NCBI GenBank assembly: GCA_905234475.1
Contig: CAJOHX010000004.1
Coordinates: forward strand, 1 to 64,000
DNA length: 64,000 bases
Source of the DNA: an uncultured Bacteroidales bacterium
Lineage (GTDB): Bacteria > Bacteroidota > Bacteroidia > Bacteroidales > UBA932
Direction: 5' to 3'
A model generated the notes under the pieces. It made no database searches. It was not told the origin of the DNA and was given only the letters and a program-made list of their open reading frames with translations. Made by a program: the position numbers and the translations under genes. The first letter of the stretch is position 1; each line of letters starts with the position of its first letter. Positions 56,617-64,000 of the stretch are shown here, one piece after another.

Positions 56617-57792
56617 TTATTCCTTGAACAGCAGCGGGACCACCGCGTTCAGGTGGTGGCGGCAGTTGTACCAGGCATGCCCGCCGGGCGTCACCGAGAA
56701 CACGTGCCACATCTCCAGCCGGTCCAGCAGGTTGTGCATGGCGACGCAGCCCTCGTAGCCCGTGTCGTCAATGCCGGTGGCCACATAGATCAGGTTGTAG
56801 CCTTTGGCCTTGACATTCTCCCACTGGGCGGCGGCCTGCGGCGTGTCGCGCGCCGAACCCGGGACGACGAACAGGCTGCCGATCAGATCCGGCAGGGCCA
56901 GGAAGCAGTTCGACGAAGTGATGGACCCCATGGAAAAGCCGCCGACGGCCCGGTGGGCCTTGTCGGGGATGGTCCGGAAGTGGCTGTCGATATAGGGGAT
57001 GATGTCTTCCTTCAGCGACTGCGGGAAATTGCCCCGGGAGAAGCTGAGGGCGTTCTGCCGCTTGAAACGATAGCCCGGGACCTCGATGTGCTCCGCGGCG
57101 GCGTATTCCATGCGGTAGTTCGGCATAACGACGATCATGGGCTCCGCCTCGCCCTTCTCGATCCGGTTATCCAGGATCTGGCGGACCAGGCCGAGGTCCG
57201 CCCACTGCTCCTCGTCGCGCATGCCGCCGTGCATCAGGTAGAGCACCGGGTAGCGCTTGTCGGGATTCTCGTCATAGCCGTAGGGCGTATAGACGATCAT
57301 GCGCCGGTTGGCGTTGAGCGAAGGCGAATCGTACCAGATCTGGTGGAGGTTGCCGCGCTGGTTCGCCTCCCGGTAATTGGCGGAGTAGTCCCCGTCCACG
57401 ATGAAGGCGCTGAGCCAGTCGTAACCGTCCCGCTGGCGGTACGGGTTGGCCGGATCGCAGATGGACAGCCCGTCCACGATGAACACGTAGTTGTAGAAGT
57501 TGGGGCTGCAGGTGCAGGTGTATTCCCACACCCCGTCGGCGTTCTTCACCATGTCTTTCGGCCGGCAGGCGCGGGCCTCGCCGCCGAACTGGTTGACGAT
57601 GGTGTACTCCTCGTTCATGGTGCCGTTGACCTGGACGCTGCGCGCGTCCGGCGCCTCCAGCCTGAACGTGACCGTGGTGCCGTTGACCTCCGGGGAGACC
57701 ACATTGATGGTCTTGCCGATATTCGCCATTTCCTGCGCACCCGCACCCAATGAAAGCGCCATGAACATGGCAATGATAAACCGAGTTTTCAT
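56617..57792 (-). CDS. CE1-like (feruloyl) esterase with N-terminal E-set/CBM48-like domain
   Basis: TVTFRLEAPDARSVQVNGTMNEEYTI; YPVLYLMHGGMRDEEQW; GGFSMGSITSSN; GGHAWYNCRHHL. Confidence 0.9.
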   Translation of the reverse strand: MKTRFIIAMFMALSLGAGAQEMANIGKTINVVSPEVNGTTVTFRLEAPDARSVQVNGTMNEEYTIVNQFGGEARACRPKDMVKNADGVWEYTCTCSPNFYNYVFIVDGLSICDPANPYRQRDGYDWLSAFIVDGDYSANYREANQRGNLHQIWYDSPSLNANRRMIVYTPYGYDENPDKRYPVLYLMHGGMRDEEQWADLGLVRQILDNRIEKGEAEPMIVVMPNYRMEYAAAEHIEVPGYRFKRQNALSFSRGNFPQSLKEDIIPYIDSHFRTIPDKAHRAVGGFSMGSITSSNCFLALPDLIGSLFVVPGSARDTPQAAAQWENVKAKGYNLIYVATGIDDTGYEGCVAMHNLLDRLEMWHVFSVTPGGHAWYNCRHHLNAVVPLLFKE

Positions 57793-57851
57793 GATCTGTC
57801 CGATTTTAGTGTTATTCCTCTCCAAAATTACAAATAATTTGGCAGGGTACG

Positions 57852-57875
57852 AAAAAACCCCGCCGGAATGGCGGG
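57852..57875 (-). terminator. rho-independent terminator of tRNA-Val
   Basis: minus strand cccgcc-attcc-ggcggg then TTTTTT. Confidence 0.7.
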
Positions 57876-57883
57876 ATTTGGGG

Positions 57884-57961
57884 TGGTGAGGCTTAGCAGA
57901 TTTGAACTGCTGACCTCTTGCCTGTCAAGCAAGCGCTCTGAACCAGCTGAGCTAAAGCCTC
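57884..57961 (-). tRNA. tRNA-Val(GAC), CCA encoded
   Basis: GAGGCTTTAGCTCAGCTGG...CTTGC TTGACAG GCAAG...GGTCAGCAGTTCAAATCTGCTAAGCCTCACCA. Confidence 0.9.
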
Positions 57962-58005
57962 GTTTGGGACTGCAAAGATACAACCTTTTTTCTATTATGC
58001 AAAAA

Positions 58006-58035
58006 AGATTCGCCGATCGAGTCGGCGAATGACGA
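58006..58035. repeat. palindromic element downstream of DUF4230 operon
   Basis: agattcgccgatcgagtcggcgaatgacga. Confidence 0.75.
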
Positions 58036-58042
58036 CGATGGG

Positions 58043-58708
58043 CTAGCGGCCGGCGGAGCCGCCGGGGCGGAGCGGGAGCTGTTTGCTGAGGATGATGTCG
58101 ACCTCGCGGTAGCCCAGGGAGGTGAAGAGGCGCTGAAGGCTGGCGACGCCGGAGGCCTCGGCCTGGTCCAGGACACCGGCCTGGACGGCGTCGGCGCGCA
58201 ACCGCTGCTTAGCCTGGAGGATGATGCCGACCGTCTCCTCATGCGTGCGGTGGCCGGAGAAGTGCTCGTAGTCCGTCGGGTTGATGATCACGTCCAGGAC
58301 CTCCACCGGCGGGAGCGTGACCCGCAGGGTGTCGCCCGAGACGGAGAAATCCGACGGCTTCATCTTGGTCAGGTCGAAGCCGGCGCGCACACGCCCCTTG
58401 CAGATGATCACGAAATCGCCGCTGCCGGTAAAGCGGCGGATGCCGTCGACGCGCCGCAACTCTCCCAGGTAAGAATTGTCCCGGTCCGTGAGGACCAGCT
58501 CCTCGTAAAAGCCGGCGCTGGACAGCTCGCCGATGCGGCGTACCTGCTCCACGACCGTGGCCGTCTTGTCGATCTGCAGGCCGCGGGACGAGCGGGTCCG
58601 GCCGGGCCAAATTACCCAGATCACCCCTGCCGCCAGACACAGGAGGAAGACCAGCAGCAGCACAAGGCGCCGCAGGCGGGATTCTCTGGGTTGACGGGGC
58701 TTGCTCAT
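58043..58708 (-). CDS. DUF4230-like membrane-anchored protein (second copy)
   Basis: N-terminal TM; VRRIGELSSAGFYEELVLTDR...FVIICKGRVRAGFDLTKMKPSDFSVSGDTLRVTLPPVEVLDVIINPTDYE; 4-bp overlap with upstream gene. Confidence 0.75.
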   Translation of the reverse strand: MSKPRQPRESRLRRLVLLLVFLLCLAAGVIWVIWPGRTRSSRGLQIDKTATVVEQVRRIGELSSAGFYEELVLTDRDNSYLGELRRVDGIRRFTGSGDFVIICKGRVRAGFDLTKMKPSDFSVSGDTLRVTLPPVEVLDVIINPTDYEHFSGHRTHEETVGIILQAKQRLRADAVQAGVLDQAEASGVASLQRLFTSLGYREVDIILSKQLPLRPGGSAGR

Positions 58709-59304
58709 TCGAAGACGATCTGGATGTTCTCAAAACCCATCTGCTCCAGCATGGAGCGGAAAAACTCCTCCGCGTTGGCCTCGGCCTCGTCGAGGATGCC
58801 CAGTGTGGGCAGGTCGCGGACGATGTCGCGCTCGCCCTGCCGGAGCAGGGCCTGGCGCTCCCGGTCACTGAATTTCTGGCGGAAGCCGGTCACGTCCTCG
58901 TACTCGAGCCGGATCTCCTCCGGGGGGATGTTGATGGTGAGCACCGTCGCGTGCGGCAGCACCATGGCGACGGAGCGCGACTCCTCGTCCACCACGATCC
59001 TGTCCAGCGGGATGCGGTCGAGGTGGATGCCTGCCTTGAGGTAGGCGGTGCAGGTGAACAGGATGCGGCGGTTGCCGATCTTGAACCATTCCCCTTCGTC
59101 GCGGGCGCGGACGGCCTTGCGGACGGTGTATTCCACCGTGCCGAGCTCGGAGGTCTGGCTCAGCGCCTGGATGCGGCTGGCGAGCAGGTCCTGCAGCGAG
59201 GGGCCGCGGGAACATGCTGCCAGCAGGGCGACTGCCACGAGGAGGGAGATTCGCCGGTCAAGCCGGCGAATGACGGATCGGGGTGCGGACCGGAAACGGG
59301 ACAT
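58705..59304 (-). CDS. DUF4230-like lipoprotein
   Basis: lipobox VALLAACSRG; TVEYTVRKAVRARDEGEWFKIGNRRILFTCTAYLKAGIHLDRI; palindromic repeat within signal-peptide region. Confidence 0.75.
   Translation of the reverse strand: MSRFRSAPRSVIRRLDRRISLLVAVALLAACSRGPSLQDLLASRIQALSQTSELGTVEYTVRKAVRARDEGEWFKIGNRRILFTCTAYLKAGIHLDRIPLDRIVVDEESRSVAMVLPHATVLTINIPPEEIRLEYEDVTGFRQKFSDRERQALLRQGERDIVRDLPTLGILDEAEANAEEFFRSMLEQMGFENIQIVFE
59245..59276. repeat. palindromic element inside signal-peptide region of DUF4230 lipoprotein
   Basis: ggagattcgccggtcaagccggcgaatgacgg. Confidence 0.8.
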
Positions 59305-59305
59305 G

Positions 59306-60292
59306 CTACTGCGCGGCTTCGGCGGGGACTTCCGCGGGTTGTTCTTTCTCGCCGTTGATCCACGCGTCCAGCTTCTGCCCCATCAGGGACAGGCCGGAGA
59401 TGGTGGTGTCCCGGGACAGGACCAGGAAGGACTTGACCGCGTCCAGCATGGCGCGGCGGCGCACCTTGGCCCCAGACTTGCCGGACAGGGCCTGCGCGCC
59501 TTCGCGCAGGTACGCCAGCGTCACGTGGCCGATGCGCAGCGACAGCAGGGTGTTGGCCGTGCCGTCCACCAGCGACTTGGTCACCGTGCCCACCAGGGGC
59601 ATGTTGGAGAGGGCCTTGAGCTGCAGCATCTCCGGATCCACCTCCACCTTGTCGAGGGCGTCGGAAAGGTAGTAGCTGAAGAGCGAAGTCGCAAGGATCC
59701 GGGCGTACTGCCTGCCGAGCTGGCCCCAGGTGGGACGGTAGCCCGAGCAGCGGATCACGTCTGCGATCATCCGGCAGTTGATCACCAGCGAGGTGATGGC
59801 GTCGATGCGCCCGACCTGCGAGACCGTGGTCACGAGGAAAACGGTCTTCGCCCACTGGTGGATGTGCTCCTGCGCCTTCGCGAAACGGCGGTCCAGCTCG
59901 CCCTGGATGATGCCCCGCAGCTCCGCCAGGTCATAGAAACGGTCCAGCTGCGCGAGCAGTTCGCTGCGCCGCGCGGCGGCTTCCTCCGCCGGCAGGTCGC
60001 CGAGGTTGTCGGCCAGCGAGCGGGCAAAGGACTTCAGCTCCCTGCGCAGCTCGGGCGTGTCCTCCGCGGCGGGGTCCACCGACAGCTTCGGGAAGGGCTT
60101 CGCAAACAGGATGCGGCAGGTCGGGATGACGACCAGCCACACCAGCGCCCCGGCCAGCAGGCCGTAGAAAACCCACGCGAGCACGGGCGAAGCCGCGGCG
60201 AGCTTGTCGCCGATCACGATGACATTGCCGGCCAGCAGGATGACGGTGACCAGCGCCAGGCTGACGCCCAGGGTGACCAGCGTGCGTTTCAT
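59306..60292 (-). CDS. DUF697/YcjF-like membrane protein
   Basis: two N-terminal TMs; GTVTKSLVDGTANTLLSLRIGHVTLAYLREG; 4-bp overlap with GTPase gene. Confidence 0.7.
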   Translation of the reverse strand: MKRTLVTLGVSLALVTVILLAGNVIVIGDKLAAASPVLAWVFYGLLAGALVWLVVIPTCRILFAKPFPKLSVDPAAEDTPELRRELKSFARSLADNLGDLPAEEAAARRSELLAQLDRFYDLAELRGIIQGELDRRFAKAQEHIHQWAKTVFLVTTVSQVGRIDAITSLVINCRMIADVIRCSGYRPTWGQLGRQYARILATSLFSYYLSDALDKVEVDPEMLQLKALSNMPLVGTVTKSLVDGTANTLLSLRIGHVTLAYLREGAQALSGKSGAKVRRRAMLDAVKSFLVLSRDTTISGLSLMGQKLDAWINGEKEQPAEVPAEAAQ

Positions 60293-62055
60293 ATAATGAT
60301 GTCTTTAAGCTGACGCAGCAGGGATTCGAGCGTGTCCAGCAACGCGTCCTCTTCCGGATGCGTCATCTGCTGCAGCCGCTCGGTGAACTGGCCGCGGATC
60401 TGGCCGAGGTAGCCGGCCTGGATGCGGTCGATCTCCGCCGTGAGCAGGCGCTTGAGGTTCTGGATCGTATGTCCCTCGGCGTCGCCGTAGAAATAATGCT
60501 CCATGTTGGCGATGCTCTCGCGGACCGTGTCGGCCTTGAGCGGGAAGATCGACGGGCGCATGAAGCGCTTCACCTTGTCTTCCGGGATGTTCTGCTCGCT
60601 CTCCGCGCGGACGGTTTCCAGCGCGGCAAGCGGCTCCAGGGGCACGCCGAGGCGGGCGTTCACCGCCTCGAAACTGTCGCGCTGCCGGTCGCCGAACAGG
60701 CGGTACAGGCGACCTGTCAGCTTCTCGTCCACGTCGTAGAGGAACGACGCGAGGATCTCCTTGAGCAGCGCGAGGCACTCCTTGCCGGACATCGACTTGT
60801 TGACCATGCTCTTGGCGAGGGTCTTGAAAAGGGACCGGTCGGCGTCTTCGGAGATATTGGCCACGATGGTGTCGTAGTCGGTCTGCGAGAGGCCCAGGGC
60901 CTTGTCCAGGCCGTCCAGGTGCTCCTGCAGGGCCTGGCGGTCGCGGCGCCGGGCGTCGAGCTCCTGCGTCCGCTCCCAGATCTTCTTCACGAGGTCGTCG
61001 CGGAGCTTGTCGGTCCGCTCCAGGCAGCGCTCCAGGCGCTGCTCGCCGACCTGGGAAGTGATCTTGCCGACCAGGCGCTCCTCCACCTCCTCGAAGGCAT
61101 GATACTCCCGCTCCAGCTCCGCCTCACAGCCCGGCCGGGCATTGCCCTTGAGGTGGTCCGTGACCATGCCGAGGTTGAGGCAGCTGACGTAGTCGGGCTC
61201 GATGTTGAAGCCCTTGCGCTTGATCTCCTCGTACTCGCTCTTGCTCTGACGCTCCACCTCCGCGCGACGCTGCTCGTCATTCTGCCACCAGGAAGCGTCG
61301 AAGATATTGTGGATCAAGTACACCGGCACGGAGCCGTTGTATTCGCGGAGCTTGTCGAGATACTCGTTGGAAGTCACGTTGAAGGCCGACACCGAGCTGT
61401 GGACGAACAGGATCAGGTCCACGCGCCGGGACATGGCGTCATACAGGGCGCCGGAGAGGTTGATCCGGTTGCCGTCGAAGCCCGGCATGTCCGCCAGGAA
61501 AATCTTGCCGGCGTCGGTCCCGGTGAGCATCTTGCTGCCGGGGGTGGTGATGGCCGTGATGATGGAGTTGTCCTGCCGGCTGTACGACGGGGCGATGTAG
61601 TTCTCGATGTTCTCGTCGCTGAGCGGATAGGCCTCGCGGGTGAGGTGCTCGCGCAGCTCCGAGTCGTCCTCGATGATGCCGCGCAGCTTGTCGATAATCA
61701 GGTCCAGGTCCTTCTCCTTGCGGGATTCGTCCTTGGAGGAATAGATCTCAATCGCCGGTTCGGCACCCGCCTCCACGCTCGAGATGATGGTCGGACGCAG
61801 GGTGCATTCGAGCTTGTCGGTGGGGCTGACGTAGCGATGCGCCAGCAGGTTGACGAGGGTGGATTTGCCCGACTTGACGGGCCCCACCACCAGCATGATG
61901 AACGAGCCGTGGCGGTACTCCTGCGCGCGGCGGGCAAGCCGCTGCAGGCCGGCGGCGATCTCTTCGTCGCCGCCCAGCCGCGGCACGTATTCCGCGCTCA
62001 GGGCTTCCAGGAGCGCGGATACCGCATCAAGCTTCTTCTCGTTGCCGGCTGCCAT
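60289..62055 (-). CDS. dynamin-family/P-loop GTPase
   Basis: VVGPVKSGKSTLVNLLAHRYVSP (G1), IFLADMPGFDG (G3), long helical C-terminal half. Confidence 0.85.
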   Translation of the reverse strand: MAAGNEKKLDAVSALLEALSAEYVPRLGGDEEIAAGLQRLARRAQEYRHGSFIMLVVGPVKSGKSTLVNLLAHRYVSPTDKLECTLRPTIISSVEAGAEPAIEIYSSKDESRKEKDLDLIIDKLRGIIEDDSELREHLTREAYPLSDENIENYIAPSYSRQDNSIITAITTPGSKMLTGTDAGKIFLADMPGFDGNRINLSGALYDAMSRRVDLILFVHSSVSAFNVTSNEYLDKLREYNGSVPVYLIHNIFDASWWQNDEQRRAEVERQSKSEYEEIKRKGFNIEPDYVSCLNLGMVTDHLKGNARPGCEAELEREYHAFEEVEERLVGKITSQVGEQRLERCLERTDKLRDDLVKKIWERTQELDARRRDRQALQEHLDGLDKALGLSQTDYDTIVANISEDADRSLFKTLAKSMVNKSMSGKECLALLKEILASFLYDVDEKLTGRLYRLFGDRQRDSFEAVNARLGVPLEPLAALETVRAESEQNIPEDKVKRFMRPSIFPLKADTVRESIANMEHYFYGDAEGHTIQNLKRLLTAEIDRIQAGYLGQIRGQFTERLQQMTHPEEDALLDTLESLLRQLKDIII

Positions 62056-62060
62056 GGGGT

Positions 62061-62804
62061 TTAGTCCTTGTCGGACCAATAGGTGATCTTGCGATACTCG
62101 CGGTTCACGTAGGTGTCAGTCTCGACCTCGGGCTCGCTGTCATCCCAGGGCTCCTCCCAGCTGTCCGTGGTCGTGGTGACCAGGCGGACCGTCCAGTTGC
62201 CCTTGTCGTCGAACTCCTGGTAGTCGTACTCGATGGTGCAGGACTCGTTGTAGCCTTCGTTGTAGCTCTCGAAGGTGATCCGGCTCGGATAGAACTTGTC
62301 GCCCTCGTACTCGTACTTATAGTCGGCGCCCCATTCCCAGCCGGTATACTCTTCGGTGGCTACGCGATCCTTCGCGTCATAGGTATACTTATAATGGCTC
62401 TCGTTAAACACATCCAGGTCGTCGTCAAGGAAGTTGCCCTCCTCGTCGAGAACCGAGCAGTCGTAAGAGACGAGCCTGCCCTTCGCATCACGGGTGATCG
62501 TCGACCACTGGCTGGTGCCGGCGATGAAATTGCCCTCGGTGTCGTAGATGTAGAGGTTGCCATACTCATCCTGGATCACGCGGCCCTCCCGGTCGAAGGA
62601 CATCAGGAGTTCGTCCTGCTCGAGCCAGGGGTCGCCCTGCTCATCCTCCGAGGAGGTCTCCAGGAGCAGCACGGAGTAGAAAACGTTCTTCACGTCGCCG
62701 GTCATTCCGAAGGTGTGCACGTCTGCGGAGGTCTTCTGGGCGCCCTTCTCGCAGGACACGAGGGCGAAGACCGCCATCAGCACAAAAACTGCAATCTTTT
62801 TCAT
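62061..62804 (-). CDS. hypothetical lipoprotein with YD/RHS-like repeats
   Basis: MKKIAVFVLMAVFALVSCEKG lipobox; DEYGNLYIYDTEGN...YDAKDRVATEEY. Confidence 0.75.
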   Translation of the reverse strand: MKKIAVFVLMAVFALVSCEKGAQKTSADVHTFGMTGDVKNVFYSVLLLETSSEDEQGDPWLEQDELLMSFDREGRVIQDEYGNLYIYDTEGNFIAGTSQWSTITRDAKGRLVSYDCSVLDEEGNFLDDDLDVFNESHYKYTYDAKDRVATEEYTGWEWGADYKYEYEGDKFYPSRITFESYNEGYNESCTIEYDYQEFDDKGNWTVRLVTTTTDSWEEPWDDSEPEVETDTYVNREYRKITYWSDKD

Positions 62805-62826
62805 ATTCATTTTGGTTATATCAAGG

Positions 62827-62857
62827 CAAAGATAATGATTTCAAGGAATATCCCCAA
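62827..62857 (-). promoter_or_regulatory. putative promoter (TTG-N20-TATCTTTG) for lipoprotein/GTPase operon
   Basis: caaagata at 62827-62834 and caa at 62855-62857 on + strand. Confidence 0.5.
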
Positions 62858-63985
62858 CTATCGCGCACTGGCGATGACCTCGGCGAGGAGCCTGACGCCG
62901 GCTTCCATGCGGGAGGCGTCGAGGAAGGAGAAGTTGAGCCGCATGGTGTTGCGGTGCGAGCCGTCGGGGTAGAAGAAGGAGCCCGCGACGTAGGCGACCC
63001 CGGCGGCGAGCGCCCGGTCGTACAGCGCCACGGTGTCGATCTCCTCCGGCAGGGTTACGAACAAGAACAATCCCCCCTCCGGATGCGTCCAGGACACGCC
63101 CTGCGGCATGTATTTGTCCAGCAGGGCGAGCATCTTGTCCCGCTTGGCGCGGTACAGCGCGATGCTCTTCTGCAGGTTGGCGTCCAGCGCGCCGCTGCCC
63201 ATGAATTCCGCCGCCATGTACTGGTCCATGATCGGCGGGCAGAGGTCCAGCGACTGCTTGCAGACATAGATCTGGTCCAGCAGCTCCACGGGTCCGAGGA
63301 TCCAGCCCAGCCGGAAGCCCGGGGCGAAAATCTTGGAGAAGCTCCCCAGGTGGAGCGTCCGCTCCGGCGCCAGGGAATAGATGGTCGGCACCGGCTCGCC
63401 GCTGTAGCGCAGCTCCCGGTACGGGCTGTCTTCTACGATCAGGAAATCCTGCTCCCGCGCCATCGCCACCAGCTTTTCGCGCGCCTCCAGCGTCATCGTC
63501 TCCCCGCTCGGATTCTGGAAATCCGGGATCACGTAGCAGAACTTCGGCCTCTTGAGGCCAAATTCTTCCAGGGTGCGGATCTCCGCGCGGTAGGATTTGA
63601 AGGACTGCAGGGCGCCGAGGTAGGTCGGGGCGGTGGTCAGGACCACGTCGCCGGGATTGACGAACACGCGCGTGCAGACGTCGATGCCCTGCTGCGAGGA
63701 GGTCGTGATCTGCACGTTCTCCACCGGGACGCCGTAGCGCCGGGAGATCACCTCCCGCAGCTCCGGCACGCCCTGCGTCGCCCCGTACTGGAGCGCCCTG
63801 GCGCCGTATTTCTCCAGCACCTGCGCGCTGATGCGGCGGATATCCTCAATAGGAAAGGTCGCCGCATCGGGATAGCCCCCGGCGAAAGAATAGATCGCCG
63901 AGAGATCCACCTTCTTGAAGATCTCGCGCACCGGGGACCGCATAAACGATCCTACATCCTCGGAGAAGAACTTATCGTACTCCAT
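62858..63985 (-). CDS. PLP-dependent aminotransferase, MocR/2-aminoadipate aminotransferase-like
   Basis: YGATQGVPELREVISRRYGVPVENVQITTSSQQGIDV; VIPDFQNPSGETM; GSFSKIFAPGFRLGW. Confidence 0.9.
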   Translation of the reverse strand: MEYDKFFSEDVGSFMRSPVREIFKKVDLSAIYSFAGGYPDAATFPIEDIRRISAQVLEKYGARALQYGATQGVPELREVISRRYGVPVENVQITTSSQQGIDVCTRVFVNPGDVVLTTAPTYLGALQSFKSYRAEIRTLEEFGLKRPKFCYVIPDFQNPSGETMTLEAREKLVAMAREQDFLIVEDSPYRELRYSGEPVPTIYSLAPERTLHLGSFSKIFAPGFRLGWILGPVELLDQIYVCKQSLDLCPPIMDQYMAAEFMGSGALDANLQKSIALYRAKRDKMLALLDKYMPQGVSWTHPEGGLFLFVTLPEEIDTVALYDRALAAGVAYVAGSFFYPDGSHRNTMRLNFSFLDASRMEAGVRLLAEVIASAR

Positions 63986-64000
63986 ATCTCAGATCAGCGT

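Overview
The window is a high-GC Bacteroidales-type chromosomal segment, inferred from SusC/SusD, FimB/Mfa-type fimbrillins and TAnnTTTG promoters. Main contents: (i) a fimbrial operon (OmpA-like, FimB/Mfa2-like anchor, at least three tandem fimbrillins) at 0-5 kb; (ii) a small insertion next to tRNA-Leu(TAA) carrying ParDE, a small membrane protein and an orphan fimbrillin; (iii) housekeeping genes (mreBCD-mrdA-rodA, ispD, topA, PBP1A, ddl, prmC, hicAB, U32 peptidase, hemW, comF-like, fabG, pepP, cutC); (iv) an esterase-rich polysaccharide utilization locus (GH43, GH127, divergent GH32-like, six esterases, SusC/SusD) at about 39.7-57.8 kb; (v) tRNA-Val(GAC); (vi) a tight operon of lipoprotein, dynamin-like GTPase, DUF697-like protein and two DUF4230-like proteins at 58-62.8 kb. 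The most notable observations are: a family of short palindromic elements (GTCATTC-stem/loop-GAATCTCC) that sit between genes and are also inserted in frame inside conserved genes (prmC, U32 peptidase, hemW, a DUF4230 lipoprotein), always in the same orientation relative to transcription; a 14-bp tRNA-Leu 3'-end duplication which, with a displaced tRNA terminator, delimits a 2.6-kb insertion; and the dynamin/DUF697/DUF4230 operon as a candidate uncharacterized membrane system. All calls come from reading the sequence and supplied translations; no database search was run.
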